64,000 nucleotides of DNA from the NCBI GenBank assembly GCA_026075535.2, contig AP026538.1, positions 17,678,337 through 17,742,336 on the forward strand. The letters are read 5' to 3'. Of this stretch, positions 43,133 through 51,930 are shown in pieces. The stretch's first letter is position 1, and each line of letters opens with the position of its first letter. Under the pieces are notes generated by a model that saw only the letters and a program-made list of their open reading frames with translations, did no database searches and was not told the DNA's origin. Source of the DNA: Tricholoma matsutake. Its lineage: Eukaryota; Basidiomycota; Agaricomycetes; Agaricales; Tricholomataceae. The position numbers were made by a program, and so were the translations under genes.

Positions 43133-44141
43133 CTACTTTTTCCTCCAACAATCTCCTTCTTTATGTCCTATTTTCCCACAGTTCCAGCATTTGTTACCAG
43201 CATATTTGCGACATTTGCTTGTCCAATGTCCTGGGCATTTACAATGTTTGCAATAAGGTTTGTTGGAGGATTTATGATCTGTGATGCACTCTTCCAAAGT
43301 TTTATTAGTTCCGCTATTATTCTGGGTATTAACCAGGTTTGTGCTAGAACCATTAGAATACTTGTTATGAGAGTGTGTCATACAAATTTTATATTCCTCC
43401 CATAATAAGCCAATAAAGGAATCTGAGGACATTCTCCTTTTGGGATCTGGATCATTGGGATCATTGGGATTCCCATTATAGGGTTCGACATAAGTCTGCC
43501 AAGACAAAGGTAAAGATGCCAAAATAATTGCTTTGAAGTGCATGTCCAAGACATGGAATTCAGCATTGGGGAATTTATTGATGCAGTCACAATATGATTT
43601 AAGCATGTCAAGGTGCTTTGGGAGATCATCTGCATCTAGTATGTTGGTCTCATATAACAGGCACTGTATATGATTTACTGTTTGATGTGCCTTGTTCTTA
43701 TGAGTGACCATAAGCACTGAATATATCACTTCAGCTGATGTTTTCAATTCAATGTGATTCATTTGAGAGGAGGTGATGTTATGCATGATTACTTGTTGTG
43801 GCCCAAGAGTCATTTTTGTCCCAGTTATTTGTGTTGATGGGATCTTTGGTTTCATCTGGTCATTTCACACTGCCAGTAGTATATCCAGTTATATCACAAT
43901 TGATAAATATCCTTTTCATTCTCTCCTTCTATTTGTGCCAATTCTCATCTGTTAAGTGATCACATTCCGCAATTCTGTTCACATTTAAATATTCTTTGAT
44001 CTGAATCAATTTGGTTGTTGGTTGAGCTGCAGCTTGTTGCCATTGTTGAGCAGTGTTAGAGGTGTAGACCCTACTAGCTTGAATAGGGGCTGAAGGTGTG
44101 CCCCCCTCAGGCTCTTCCAGGTCATCAAGTTGATCTGACAT
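43133..44141 (-). pseudogene. Copia D Gag with two zinc knuckles
   Basis: N-terminal part at 44,141-43,929 (MSDQLDDLEEPEGG, IQIKEYLNVNRI, then LTDENWHK), broken near 43,860-43,930. The following frame is a UBN2-like copia Gag and ends with two CCHC knuckles, CKHCKCPGHWTSKC and CWNCGKIGHKEGDC (about 43,150-43,260). It would coat element RNA. This differs from copia A, whose Gag has no knuckle. Confidence 0.88.
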
Positions 44142-44180
44142 ATTGTGTCCAAGTCCAGAACAAGTTATCTAAATATGAAA

Positions 44181-44199
44181 AAGGCCAGGGCCCATAACC
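44181..44199 (-). other. Copia D primer-binding site
   Basis: GGTTATGGGCCCTGGCC on the minus strand directly inside the 5' LTR; the first 14 bases are the same as in copia A. Confidence 0.85.
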
Positions 44200-44392
44200 T
44201 ATTGGGATTATGGTGTGGAGTAGAAGTTTGTAGGGATTTTATAATGGGTGTTCAGAGCAAGGTAGAATGTCTCATGTTCTCCTATACTACGTTGTGATCT
44301 ATAAATATATTGTGTTCTAATTTTATACATGATGTGCTAGTGTTGCACTTGTGATGTGCTAACATAATGCGCTAGGATTGACTATCCCAACA
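44200..44392 (-). repeat. Copia D 5' LTR
   Basis: 193 bp, same termini as 39,549-39,752, flanked on the outside by GTCTA. It is 11 bp shorter than its partner because of one indel. Confidence 0.92.
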
Positions 44393-44448
44393 GTCTACCC
44401 ACTGGTACCTGTGGGTGACCTGGACTCATGCTATGCCTTATTTGGCTC

Positions 44449-44941
44449 TGGTTGGAAAGTATGGCAGTTGTGTGAAATGTTTTTACAAGTTGTCACTATA
44501 ACTGTAGTTGCCATATCATAGGTAGACATATAGCCCATCATGGCCCACTGCAGCTGAAGGCAGGGAGGATGTGCTGGATTCACAATTTGAGGTTGACTGG
44601 GTACCTAGGGTGGCTGAGTACCTGACCACCTATGGTAGGCATTTTTGTTTGCTGAAACTGATTGTGGAAACATTCCAATTGTTTTGGAGTCATCTTCAGC
44701 TTGAAAAAAGCTGTTGACTGCACTATTTCTCATAAATTTCCTGAAACTTTCCAGGGTGGGCCAAATATTTTGGGGTACATTTTCTCAGATCATTGATTGA
44801 GGAAAATTGCCTCATGAATATCAATTCATTAGGTCCTTGTAAGGGCAAGACCCATGCACTCCTAGACATAAGGCCTGTACTAGCAGGGGGAAATCTGAAG
44901 TAGGATTGGTACTCTAGACACATACATCCCTACTCTCCTAG
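44449..44941. other. No gene; partial solo-LTR family 1 end
   Basis: TGTAAGGGCAAGACCC at 44,837 equals the first bases of the inverted family 1 LTR at 52,176, but similarity stops after about 17 bp, where the sequence is cut by the copia C LTR at 44,942. The left part has no recognisable content. Confidence 0.4.
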
Positions 44942-45618
44942 TGTTAGGAAACAAGCCCATTACCTAATAAAATTTCATTTTGATTTTATTATGTTGAATT
45001 ATGCTACATTACACTGAGTTACATTACACTTTGCTAGCATGAGAATTTTATTTCACATGCATCAATATGTATGTGCATGTATGAGTGTGTCAGTAGCAAC
45101 AATGTACAATATATGTAACATAGTATATAAACCTTGAATACACACCTAGGGGACCCCAGTTGTGTTCTCTTAGGTATTCCACCTACACTTGTGGTGCAAA
45201 ATGCCTTTCTCAACCAACTATTCTATTAATAACCCCTCACATCAAAGCCATCAATTTCCCCATCATGTGTGCGCATCCTGTTGAGAATCACACTGTGATC
45301 GGGCAATGACCAATGTGTGTGATGCATGCACTATTTTTAGCACATCCCTTTGATGTGCCTAAACAAATGTCTCATACCCTTTGTACCTTTGTTTCTTTAT
45401 CTGACAGGACTCATATATATACAGTAGATATTTTGCTTGACCACCTCAGTCACTTATACAAAGACTGAGGTGAGCATCAACTCTTGTACTTTCCATATAG
45501 TTTGCTTACTGTACCTATAGTATATTCTCATCTATTATAGGTACAGTACACATTGAATAAAGTCACTTATACAAGGACTGAGTATATTCTCATCTATTAT
45601 AGGAATCAATTCTCTAAA
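44942..45618 (+). repeat. Copia C 5' LTR with intron-like segment (677 bp)
   Basis: Starts TGTTAGGAAACAAGCCC; the end is set by GGTTATGG at 45,619. Its 3' part has AGTCACTTATACAAAGACTGAG (45,448-45,469), a 51-nt GTGAGC...CTATAG segment, then TATATTCTCATCTATTATAGG; after an AATAAA (45,555-45,560) the same block recurs at 45,561-45,603 without the 51 nt and with one mismatch. The outer left boundary lacks a testable target duplication because the 3' LTR is gone. Confidence 0.75.
45470..45520 (+). other. Intron-like segment inside the copia C LTR
   Basis: 51 nt, GTGAGC to CCTATAG, with TTGCTTACTG as a candidate branch region 13-18 nt before the AG. Length and signals are those of a basidiomycete intron. 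The copy downstream at 45,561-45,603 is joined exactly at the predicted splice point. Confidence 0.65.
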
Positions 45619-45817
45619 GGTTATGGATTTGCATTGTTGAATTGATGGTAGAGACTTCCTAGCCACTCAACATTTTTTTCCTAATGTCATTTTTGATTTA
45701 TCGGATCAGTCACCTTTTGCCCCAGATCACAGACCCAGTGTCCCCATATTCTGTTGTGTAGATCTCCTTTGTTGCATAACACATCCCTCTACACCACCTT
45801 TCAAGCCTTATTTCACC

Positions 45818-45864
45818 ATGGCTGTTGACTCTGAACCCACCACTGTTTCCATTTCTGCGAGTAC
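45818..45864 (+). pseudogene. Copia C Gag, first codons
   Basis: ATG at 45,818 begins MAVDSEPTTVSISAST, about 200 bp after the primer site. E3 interrupts after 16 codons; Gag resumes at 47,650. Confidence 0.6.
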
Positions 45865-46129
45865 ATTACACTCCTCCAACTATTCCGGTCAGAATTTCCA
45901 GAATTCCGGGGAATTCCATTTACATATATTTTTCTCACAATTCATAATTCCGATTGGACTGGAGGGTCAAATTTACCCCCAGAATCCCTGGAATCTACCC
46001 AGACTCATTTTTACCTGGAACAGTTGGATCAACTGGATGCGCGGCAACTAGCATAACCAGACTAACCAGAATAACCAGAATGCATGTGCTTTCCTAAATA
46101 AAATTTCAATGTACAACAAGAATCAAACA

Positions 46130-46190
46130 CTTGACTTTAGGTCTGCACACATAACATCGCACTTAACCACTGAGCTACCAAGTAATTATT
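46130..46190 (-). other. tRNA-like module, left side of E3
   Basis: On the minus strand, TGGTAGCTCAGTGGTTAAG (box A-like) and GTGTTTGATTC (box B-like) are about 50 nt apart. It matches the module in E2. Confidence 0.5.
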
Positions 46191-46601
46191 TGTCTACATA
46201 CATTTAATACATTTACTACCCAACTGTAGTTAACCGCAGCATTAATGGAATATGCATACATGCATTGCATGACATGTGACTGCCAGCTCACAACCACCAA
46301 CACCACCATCGTCAACGCCGCCTCCTCCTCCTCTCCACTCTACCACCACCATTCCCATGTCCACTGCCACCATCACCACCACCTTCAAATGAGCCGACTG
46401 GAGGTTGTCGACACTGGCTAGGAGGGTGCAGAGGGATACCAGGAGACCCCAGAAGGGGGATACCTGCCTAGTAAGCACCCACCAACCCCATACATGTGCC
46501 ACATTGCACTGACACACCCAAACCCCTCCCCCCCCCAAAAAAAAAACAGAAATCCAAATGGGGGACGACAAGGATGAACAACGACAAGCCACCCACCCCA
46601 G

Positions 46602-47002
46602 CCTCATGAGCAACTGCTCATGGGGTGGAATGTGGATGGAACGATGCCTAGGTGTAGGAGACGATGGCACACCACCCGCCCCCAGCCTCATGAGCAACTG
46701 CTCATGGGGTGGATTGCAGGTGGAACGACAATGACGACAAGCCACCCACCCCCAGCCTCATGAGCAACTGCTCGTGGGGTGGATCATGGGTGGAACAACA
46801 CCTAAGTGCAGTGATGACGGCACACCACAGACAATGATGCTGAGTGCCATGGCACCCACCCTTATGCCTATGAGCAACTGCTCATAGGGTGGATGATTGG
46901 TGCAGTTTGCTATGGCAGTGGGTGTGAGGGAGGAGGGGTGGGAGACCACTGCCAAATGACATGGCACCCACCCCATGCCTACAAGCAGAAGCTCGTAGGG
47001 TG
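46602..47002. repeat. Cluster of five TGAGCA-AC-TGCTCA palindromes
   Basis: Palindromes at 46,602, 46,686, 46,755, 46,867 and about 46,977. The one at 46,867-46,888 has perfect 10-bp arms (CCTATGAGCA and TGCTCATAGG) around AC; the first two have CATGAGCA and TGCTCATG. Each is followed by GGGTGGA, so each unit is a palindrome plus a short tail. Confidence 0.85.
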
Positions 47003-47040
47003 GATTGTGGGGGCTATGGATGCTGGGAAGCAGGTACAAG

Positions 47041-47074
47041 GGCCCAGGAGACATCAGACAATGTCTCCTGGGCC
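47041..47074. repeat. GGCCCAGGAGACAT hairpin (14-bp perfect arms)
   Basis: GGCCCAGGAGACAT at 47,041-47,054 and ATGTCTCCTGGGCC at 47,061-47,074, loop CAGACA. It takes the place that the CCCAAA hairpin has in E2. Confidence 0.85.
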
Positions 47075-47319
47075 ATATGTAAGTTTTTATTTTTATTTTC
47101 CCCCTCCCCTGCATTTCATGTGGGGAGGGTTTTTTTGTAGTTTTAATTATTTAGTATTATTACACCTCCCCCTCCCCCCTCGCGCTGAATGTGAGGGGTT
47201 AGTTTTATGTATATATATAATCAAATTCAAAAAATTTTGAGCTTAATTATCTACTTCGAAAAAATGAAGTTATGAGTTTGGATGTCAGAAATAAACTTTA
47301 TAATAGCCAGCTAATAATT

Positions 47320-47405
47320 CTCCTGTGGCTCAACTGGTTGAGCACAGTGTTTGGTTTGTCACATGATGACTTTATCATGAGGCCTTGAGCTCAATCCTTG
47401 CTCTG
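47320..47405 (+). other. tRNA-like module, right side of E3
   Basis: TGTGGCTCAACTGGTTGAGC (box A-like) and TGAGCTCAATCC (box B-like), spaced as in a tRNA. Inverse copies lie in E4 (48,040-48,123) and E5 (53,450-53,545). The 5' end resembles a tRNA, but no 3' acceptor strand pairs with it. Confidence 0.5.
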
Positions 47406-47649
47406 TACAAATTAATTTTGTAGGCAACTGAGGAACTTCAGGACTCGAAGTGTGACTTGACTTGACTTTCCACTGTTGTATACTCTAAGTTAATTATACA
47501 TGCATAACTTGGGGTCTGGAATAACTGAAGTCCAGTTGGAATCTGGTCGGAATAAATGGAATAACTGGAATCCGGTCAGAATAACTGGAATCTGGTCGGA
47601 ATAACTGGATTCCAGAGAGTCCGATTGGAATAGGTGGGGCAGTGTAAAT

Positions 47650-47820
47650 TACAGATTTCTGCTATCAAAATCTTGATCCAATACTCCAGGGAGCAGCTCG
47701 ACATACTCAAATCAATCTACAAAGAATGGTGTGAAGATGTTACCATTGCTCTCTCCCTCAATGGCCTATACAAGTATGTCACTGGGGATGTCAGTGCACC
47801 ACCTACCACTGAACCAGTAC
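47650..47820 (+). pseudogene. Copia C Gag, second piece
   Basis: Reads ISAIKIL, WCEDVTIALSLNGLYKYVTG and DVSAPPTTEPV, typical of the N-terminal copia Gag domain, between E3 and E4. Confidence 0.75.
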
Positions 47821-48039
47821 TTTACACTCCCCCACATTTTCCTATTGGACTCCTAGGAGTCCAAGTTTTCCGATAGGAATGTGATCAGAATGCGATCAGA
47901 ATGTATCTTGATAATGTTGTACTTTTGTTTCCAAGATATTCCTAGTAAATTCCAAGTAAATTCCTTATGCAATTCCAACATGGAGTCGGAATACCACATT
48001 TCGGAAGACTTAACTTGGCAAGTGCTTACAAAATAAATG

Positions 48040-48123
48040 GGTAGAGCAGGGATTGAACCATGGACATTGGAATATAAATCACATGACAACCAAACAAGTG
48101 CTCAACCAGTTGAGCCACAGGAG
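48040..48123 (-). other. tRNA-like module in E4
   Basis: Minus strand TGTGGCTCAACTGGTTGAGC and GGTTCAATCCC, the best box B of the set. About 60 nt separate the boxes. Confidence 0.55.
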
Positions 48124-48768
48124 AATCAATAAATTTATAATATAATGTCCATTTAAAGCACTTAGGGATAGTTCACTATTGAAAAAAAAAAACCCCCCCC
48201 CCCCACACAAACGCATGGAGGGACAATTGATTATACTATTTTATTATACAATTTAAAACTAAAAAACCCACCCCTCCGCAAAATGTGGGTGAGGGGGTGG
48301 TGGTGTGTCGCATCGCATTGCTGCTGTCTCATTGTCACCCCTTCCCCTCACCCCTTGTCTCCCCTCCCTCTTGTCTCCATTGTGCTGTCCACCCGTCGTC
48401 CTGCTGTTTCCCCCCCTCCCCATCATCTCCCCTCCCCATCATCATTCCACACACCATCCACCCCACGAGCAGTTGCTCATGAGGCTGGAGGTGTGTCATG
48501 TGTTGTGTGTTGTCCTTGTTGTTGTTGTTGTTGTCCTTGTCATCCCCGCGCTCTCACACCCCGTATTCACCCAGTGAGCAGTGGCTCACGATGGTGGTGG
48601 GGGGTGTTGGTTGTTGTCAGTGTTGTGGGGGTCTTGGGTGGTGTGCCGTCATGACATGGCAGTGTTGGCGTGGTCTCGCATCCATTCCTTGTTATGAGAA
48701 CCTGGAAAAAAAAAGATATACATTAGTTAGTTTATTAAAAGAAACAAAAAAAAAAAAATTACTGTGGA

Positions 48769-48796
48769 CCCAAATGATGCAATCACGTTGTTTGGG
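48769..48796. repeat. CCCAAA-type hairpin, imperfect
   Basis: ACCCAAA and TTTGGGT pair; inner positions are mismatched relative to 19,228. Preceded by an A-rich tract. Confidence 0.65.
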
Positions 48797-48882
48797 TGTG
48801 GTCTCACATCCCGACCCTTACGTTATTTCCAGTAGATGAGAACCTGAAAAAAAAGAAATACAGTTAGTCAAATTACAAAAAC

Positions 48883-49595
48883 TGTTACAATTTTCCTTGT
48901 AACTCATGGAACCCAACGCACCCGACGATCCCCTCCAGACAGGAGGCACCCCTTGATTCATGCCTAGGGCACATCCTTGACATCAGACACACACACGACG
49001 CATGCCGACTGCATGCATTCGATCCCCTTCCCGTGGAAGGCACCCTTGATGCATGGTGACTCCATGCACCCAAACCCACTCCCACACATGCTGTGATATG
49101 ACAGCCCCCTGACATGAGGTCCATGACATCGGATCCTTGACGTCAGATCTGTGACATTGGATGCCTCATGCTAGTCATGAGGCTTATCTGTTATTGCTTC
49201 CTGACATGCTGTGCCGCAGCACTCTGTGACATCGGACGCCTCATGCAAGGCATGAGGCCTATTGTTTCTATTATTACTTGATATGCATCTACCTTTCTGA
49301 TTGGATGATAAGGACCTCCCTTCTAGTATAAGTACTGCGACTTGTAGTAGGGATGTCCTTAGTTTAGATCTAGGCAATTAACAGCCTTAACTTGCAACTC
49401 GCGAACTTACTCAAAACCACTAAGGAAGCCCCTTAGTGCATGAACCTGAACGACTCTACACAGAAGTCCTGCTAGAGTGCACTACCTATCTTATGTCGGA
49501 CACTCCGAGTAAGACTAGTGCAGAACGACTCGTCGAGAAAGCACCTCGTCGAACGACATTGACTAGATCGAGTGGTTGAGGCTTTGCCCTTAACA
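48883..49595 (+). repeat. Solo LTR, 713 bp, in E4
   Basis: TGTTACAATT start and TTGCCCTTAACA end, with an exact duplication AAAAC (48,878-48,882 and 49,596-49,600). An internal tandem repeat of about 60 bp contains TGACAT(T/C)GGA(T/C)GCCTCATGC (49,152 and 49,212), and a CTAGTATAAGTA promoter-like box lies near 49,322. The right half is CpG-rich, so it is younger than the element around it. Size and internal features suggest a gypsy LTR; that is inference. Confidence 0.85.
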
Positions 49596-49627
49596 AAAAC
49601 AAGAAATAAAACAAAAAAACTTACTAG

Positions 49628-49660
49628 TGGCCCAAATGACAATTCACGTTGTTTGGGCCA
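49628..49660. repeat. CCCAAA-type hairpin in E4
   Basis: TGGCCCAAA and TTTGGGCCA form perfect 9-bp arms; the inner part is mismatched. It matches the hairpin at 19,228 in sequence and in the A-rich tract before it. Confidence 0.75.
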
Positions 49661-49885
49661 TGTTGTGTGTCATGTGGCTTGTTTGCGGAGGTGGTGGTCA
49701 TTGTGGGAGTGTCGGGTGATGTGGTTGGGGTTGTGGGAAGAGGGGGGAAGGGGGGGAGGCCATCGTCACCATTGATGGTGGTGGTTGGGAGTGATGAGCT
49801 GGCAAGGTGTGGTGACATGGCTATGTGCTTTGTCATCACACCCACGGTCATCAGATTCTGATAGGAATATGTGGGGGAGTGTAAA

Positions 49886-50610
49886 GACCTCCACTGAACC
49901 TTGCACCCATTCCAACTCACACCTGGCATACGCATTCCTTGCATCCAGAATCTCCCCTTCCGAATGCCCTTTCATGGACATGACAAAGGGCCCTGATGTC
50001 AACTGGACGACTCTATGGGACCATCACCAAAAAGAGGGCCCAGTCTGCCAGGTTCAACTGCTGCAACAAGCTCTTTCTATACAATGCTCAAAGGAAATCC
50101 TGCTCCCAGAGACAGCTGAGAAGATTTGTACCCTGATTGAGTGAGCATTTGCAATGGGGGACATAAAGGCTGATCTTCTATGCTGCATCACACTTCTTAA
50201 TTCCCTCAGTGAACACTTTCCCCATGCACACTCCATTATTTCCTGTGACATTGCTACCTTGACTGAGTCTACACCATATACCTCCAAAGATATTTGTCAT
50301 TTCTTAGAAACTGAACAAACCCTAATTGAGAATGATCAGCATGGTGAACCCTGATTGACCATTGCCCTTACTGCTCATACAAAGCCAGCAAAATCACCTA
50401 ACACTCCCATTTGTGGAAGTCCCATCTGTAAGAAATCTGGCCACACCACCAAATTTTGTATCAAGCCAGGTGGGGGGTTGGCAGGGAAGACAATTGATGA
50501 GTCCAAAACTGCCTGGAAACTCATGCTTGAGAAGAAAAGGCAGGGTCTGGATTTTTCTAAGGTCCTGGTGACCATGAAAGATATCAATGGATGAGCCTTC
50601 ACTGTAATGA
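49886..50610 (+). pseudogene. Copia C Gag, third piece with zinc motif
   Basis: Reads FMDMTKGPDVNWTTLWDHHQ, VQLLQQALSIQCSKEILLPE, CITLLNSLSEHFPHAHSIIS, DICHFLETEQTLIEND, then the knuckle-like CKKSGHTTKFCIKPGGG. This is the C-terminal half of a common Agaricomycete copia Gag. In-frame TGA at 50,142 and 50,352 interrupt it. Confidence 0.85.
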
Positions 50611-51930
50611 TTGACTCAAATGCTGTCACCTTCTCCCCTGGAATTGACTGGCCTTGCTTCTGATCCCCTCCCCATGGCTACAATTGATGAAGTCAAGTAT
50701 GAGGGTTGGCTAGTAGTTGAGGAGGAGCCAGTCACTTCCATTGACTGAAACAAATATCACACCACAGCCACAGGGGGTGCATTCACTGTCAAACCACTGA
50801 AGCAATTGAACCATAGTCAATTATCCCTCATGGGTTTCCTCTTCATTGCCAATACAGGTGCCACAGTTCACATATCACCCAATTGTTCTGACTTCCTCTC
50901 ATAATGTTCTTTACATCCCAAACATGGCAGTTTGCCTCATTTCCATTGGTTCCCTTGCCAAAGACTCAAACACCATAGCTCATTTTGATTCCTCTTCCTG
51001 TTGGATAACTGACAGATCCACTGGTGCCCTCATTGCTCGAGGCCCCCAACTTACCACTAAAAAACTCTACATGCTCACTTTTACACTCTGCCACTGCTGA
51101 CCATGTTTTCACTGTCCATGGCTCCCCAAACCTTGAAACCTGGCATTGTCATCTTGGTCATGCCAACTACCAGTCCTTATGGGACATGGCCAAGAAGGGT
51201 ACACTCACAGGTGCACCAATCTCCTCATTTTTGAGACCACCCAAATGTGATGCATGGACCCTGGGCAAACATATGCAAACTCCAGTCCCCAAGAAGGGCA
51301 AAGAGGGGGAGGGGCATAGAGCAACAAGGAAACTAGAGAAGGTGTGGGTCGATTTGTCTGGCCCACCACATGCTGTCAAGTCTTGTACTAGGAATGAGTA
51401 TGTTATGGACATAGTGGATAATTGTACTTCATTCCCTTGGTCTATACCACTTAAGAGTAAAGATGACACATTTCCCAGACTCACAGCCTGGGAACTGGCA
51501 TGAGAAGCTGAAACTGGTCTGAAGGTTGAGATCTATATCATGGACAATGGTGAATTGAAGTCCCATGAAAGCTCTTGGATCAACTCAGCATTTCATGACA
51601 CCCCATATGTCTGCTCATATTGGGTGGGTTGAATGAATGCATCAGATGCTCATGGCAAAAGCATGTACTATGCAGCTTTATGCTGGTTTGTCAACATATT
51701 TGTGGGACAAATTTTACTTGACAGCAGTTCACATACATGCTAGAACTACTACATGCTCGCTGCAGGGGGTTACACCTTGGGAACTTTGGCACAAACAGGA
51801 ACCTGACTACTCATACATGTATGAAATTGGTTGCCACCCATTCCCTTCCTCTTTCACTCAACAATGCCTTCAGTTATATGTACATGCACAGTTTGCTGCA
51901 TGAAAACTGTCTCCATACATGGTGTTGAAC
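50611..51930 (+). pseudogene. Copia C protease, HHCC finger and integrase
   Basis: Protease region: IANTGATVHISPN (about 50,848-50,886), with Asn for the catalytic Asp. Then VAHFDSSSCWITDRSTGALIA-like text, finger ETWHCHLGHANYQSLWDM to CDAWTLGKHM (first Cys of the usual pair intact), core KVWVDLSGPPHAV and YVMDIVDNC, IYIMDNGELKSHE (second Asp), and KACTMQLYAGLSTYLWDKF, where the catalytic Glu region is frameshifted. Ends near 51,900. Confidence 0.82.

Larger units (their letters stand above)
39549..44392 (-). mobile_element. Decayed Ty1/copia retrotransposon (copia D)
   Basis: 4,844 bp on the minus strand with LTRs at 39,549-39,752 and 44,200-44,392, exact target duplication GTCTA (39,544-39,548 and 44,393-44,397), a primer site GGTTATGGGCCCTGG and a polypurine tract GAGGGGGAG (39,753-39,761). 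Gag, protease, integrase, reverse transcriptase and RNase H are all identifiable but broken by stops, mainly TGA. The LTRs differ by many transitions and an 11-bp indel, so the insertion is old. Confidence 0.95.
38226..44440. mobile_element. hAT-like non-autonomous element carrying a satellite
   Basis: Inverted termini TAAGGCATAGTGTGAGT and (complement of the right end) TAAGGCATAGCATGAGT, with an exact 8-bp duplication TTTGGCTC. Without the nested copia the element is about 1.37 kb. It has ACCCATGGGTGACC and ACAAGTACTTGTG subterminal motifs near both ends and about six 158-bp tandem repeats in the middle. There is no transposase, so it must have been moved in trans. The 8-bp duplication and TAAGG ends fit hAT; the assignment is inference. 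Confidence 0.88.
45865..47649. mobile_element. Hairpin element E3
   Basis: 1.79 kb with inverted ends ATTACACTCCTCCAACTATTCC and (complement of right end) ATTTACACTGCCCCACCTATTCC. Order from left: CCAGAATT/CCAGTT array (45,885-46,090), tRNA-like module inverted (46,130-46,190), CCACCA microsatellite, five TGAGCA palindromes (46,602-47,000), the GGCCCAGGAGACAT hairpin (47,041), two C-rich hairpins (47,101-47,200), a second tRNA-like module (47,320-47,405), a GGAATAACTGGAATC array (47,510-47,630). It splits copia Gag. TAC occurs on both sides but is too short to be sure of as a target duplication. No ORF. Confidence 0.75.
47821..49885. mobile_element. Hairpin element E4
   Basis: 2.07 kb including a nested 713-bp solo LTR. 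Inverted ends TTTACACTCCCCCACAT and ATGTGGGGGAGTGTAAA are followed by a CCTAT block on both sides. Contents: inverted tRNA-like module (48,040-48,123), C tract and C-rich hairpin (48,190-48,300), two TGAGC palindromes (48,460 and 48,572), CCCAAA hairpins (48,769 and 49,628), solo LTR (48,883-49,595). It splits copia Gag after TTEPV; Gag resumes at 49,886. No credible ORF. Flanks TAC and GAC do not give an exact duplication. Confidence 0.78.
44942..51930 (+). mobile_element. Copia C: truncated Ty1/copia split by two hairpin elements
   Basis: A plus-strand copia with a 5' LTR (44,942-45,618), decayed primer site, Gag interrupted at 45,865 by E3 and at 47,821 by E4, then protease, HHCC finger and most of the integrase. 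Reverse transcriptase, RNase H and 3' LTR are missing: after about 51,900 the sequence passes into a TNP2-type transposase. A second fragment of the same family is at 19.83-20.34 kb. Confidence 0.88.

Noticed and set aside
46242..46745. Minus-strand 167-codon frame in E3
   Set aside because: It translates tandem palindromes and a CCACCA microsatellite; repeated MRLG text arises from DNA repeats.
46602..47002. Repeated palindromes as a CRISPR array
   Set aside because: Eukaryotic context, unequal spacing, palindromes without unique spacers of constant length, and location in a mobile element; not CRISPR.
48283..48839. Plus-strand frames of 90-123 codons in E4
   Set aside because: Pyrimidine-rich and CTTGTTGTTG microsatellite translation; no protein signature.
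47821..49885. CACTA-type assignment for E4 from its CACTCC ends
   Set aside because: The outer TTTA/TAAA are part of the inverted repeat and no 3-bp direct duplication is consistent among E1, E3 and E4, so superfamily is left open.
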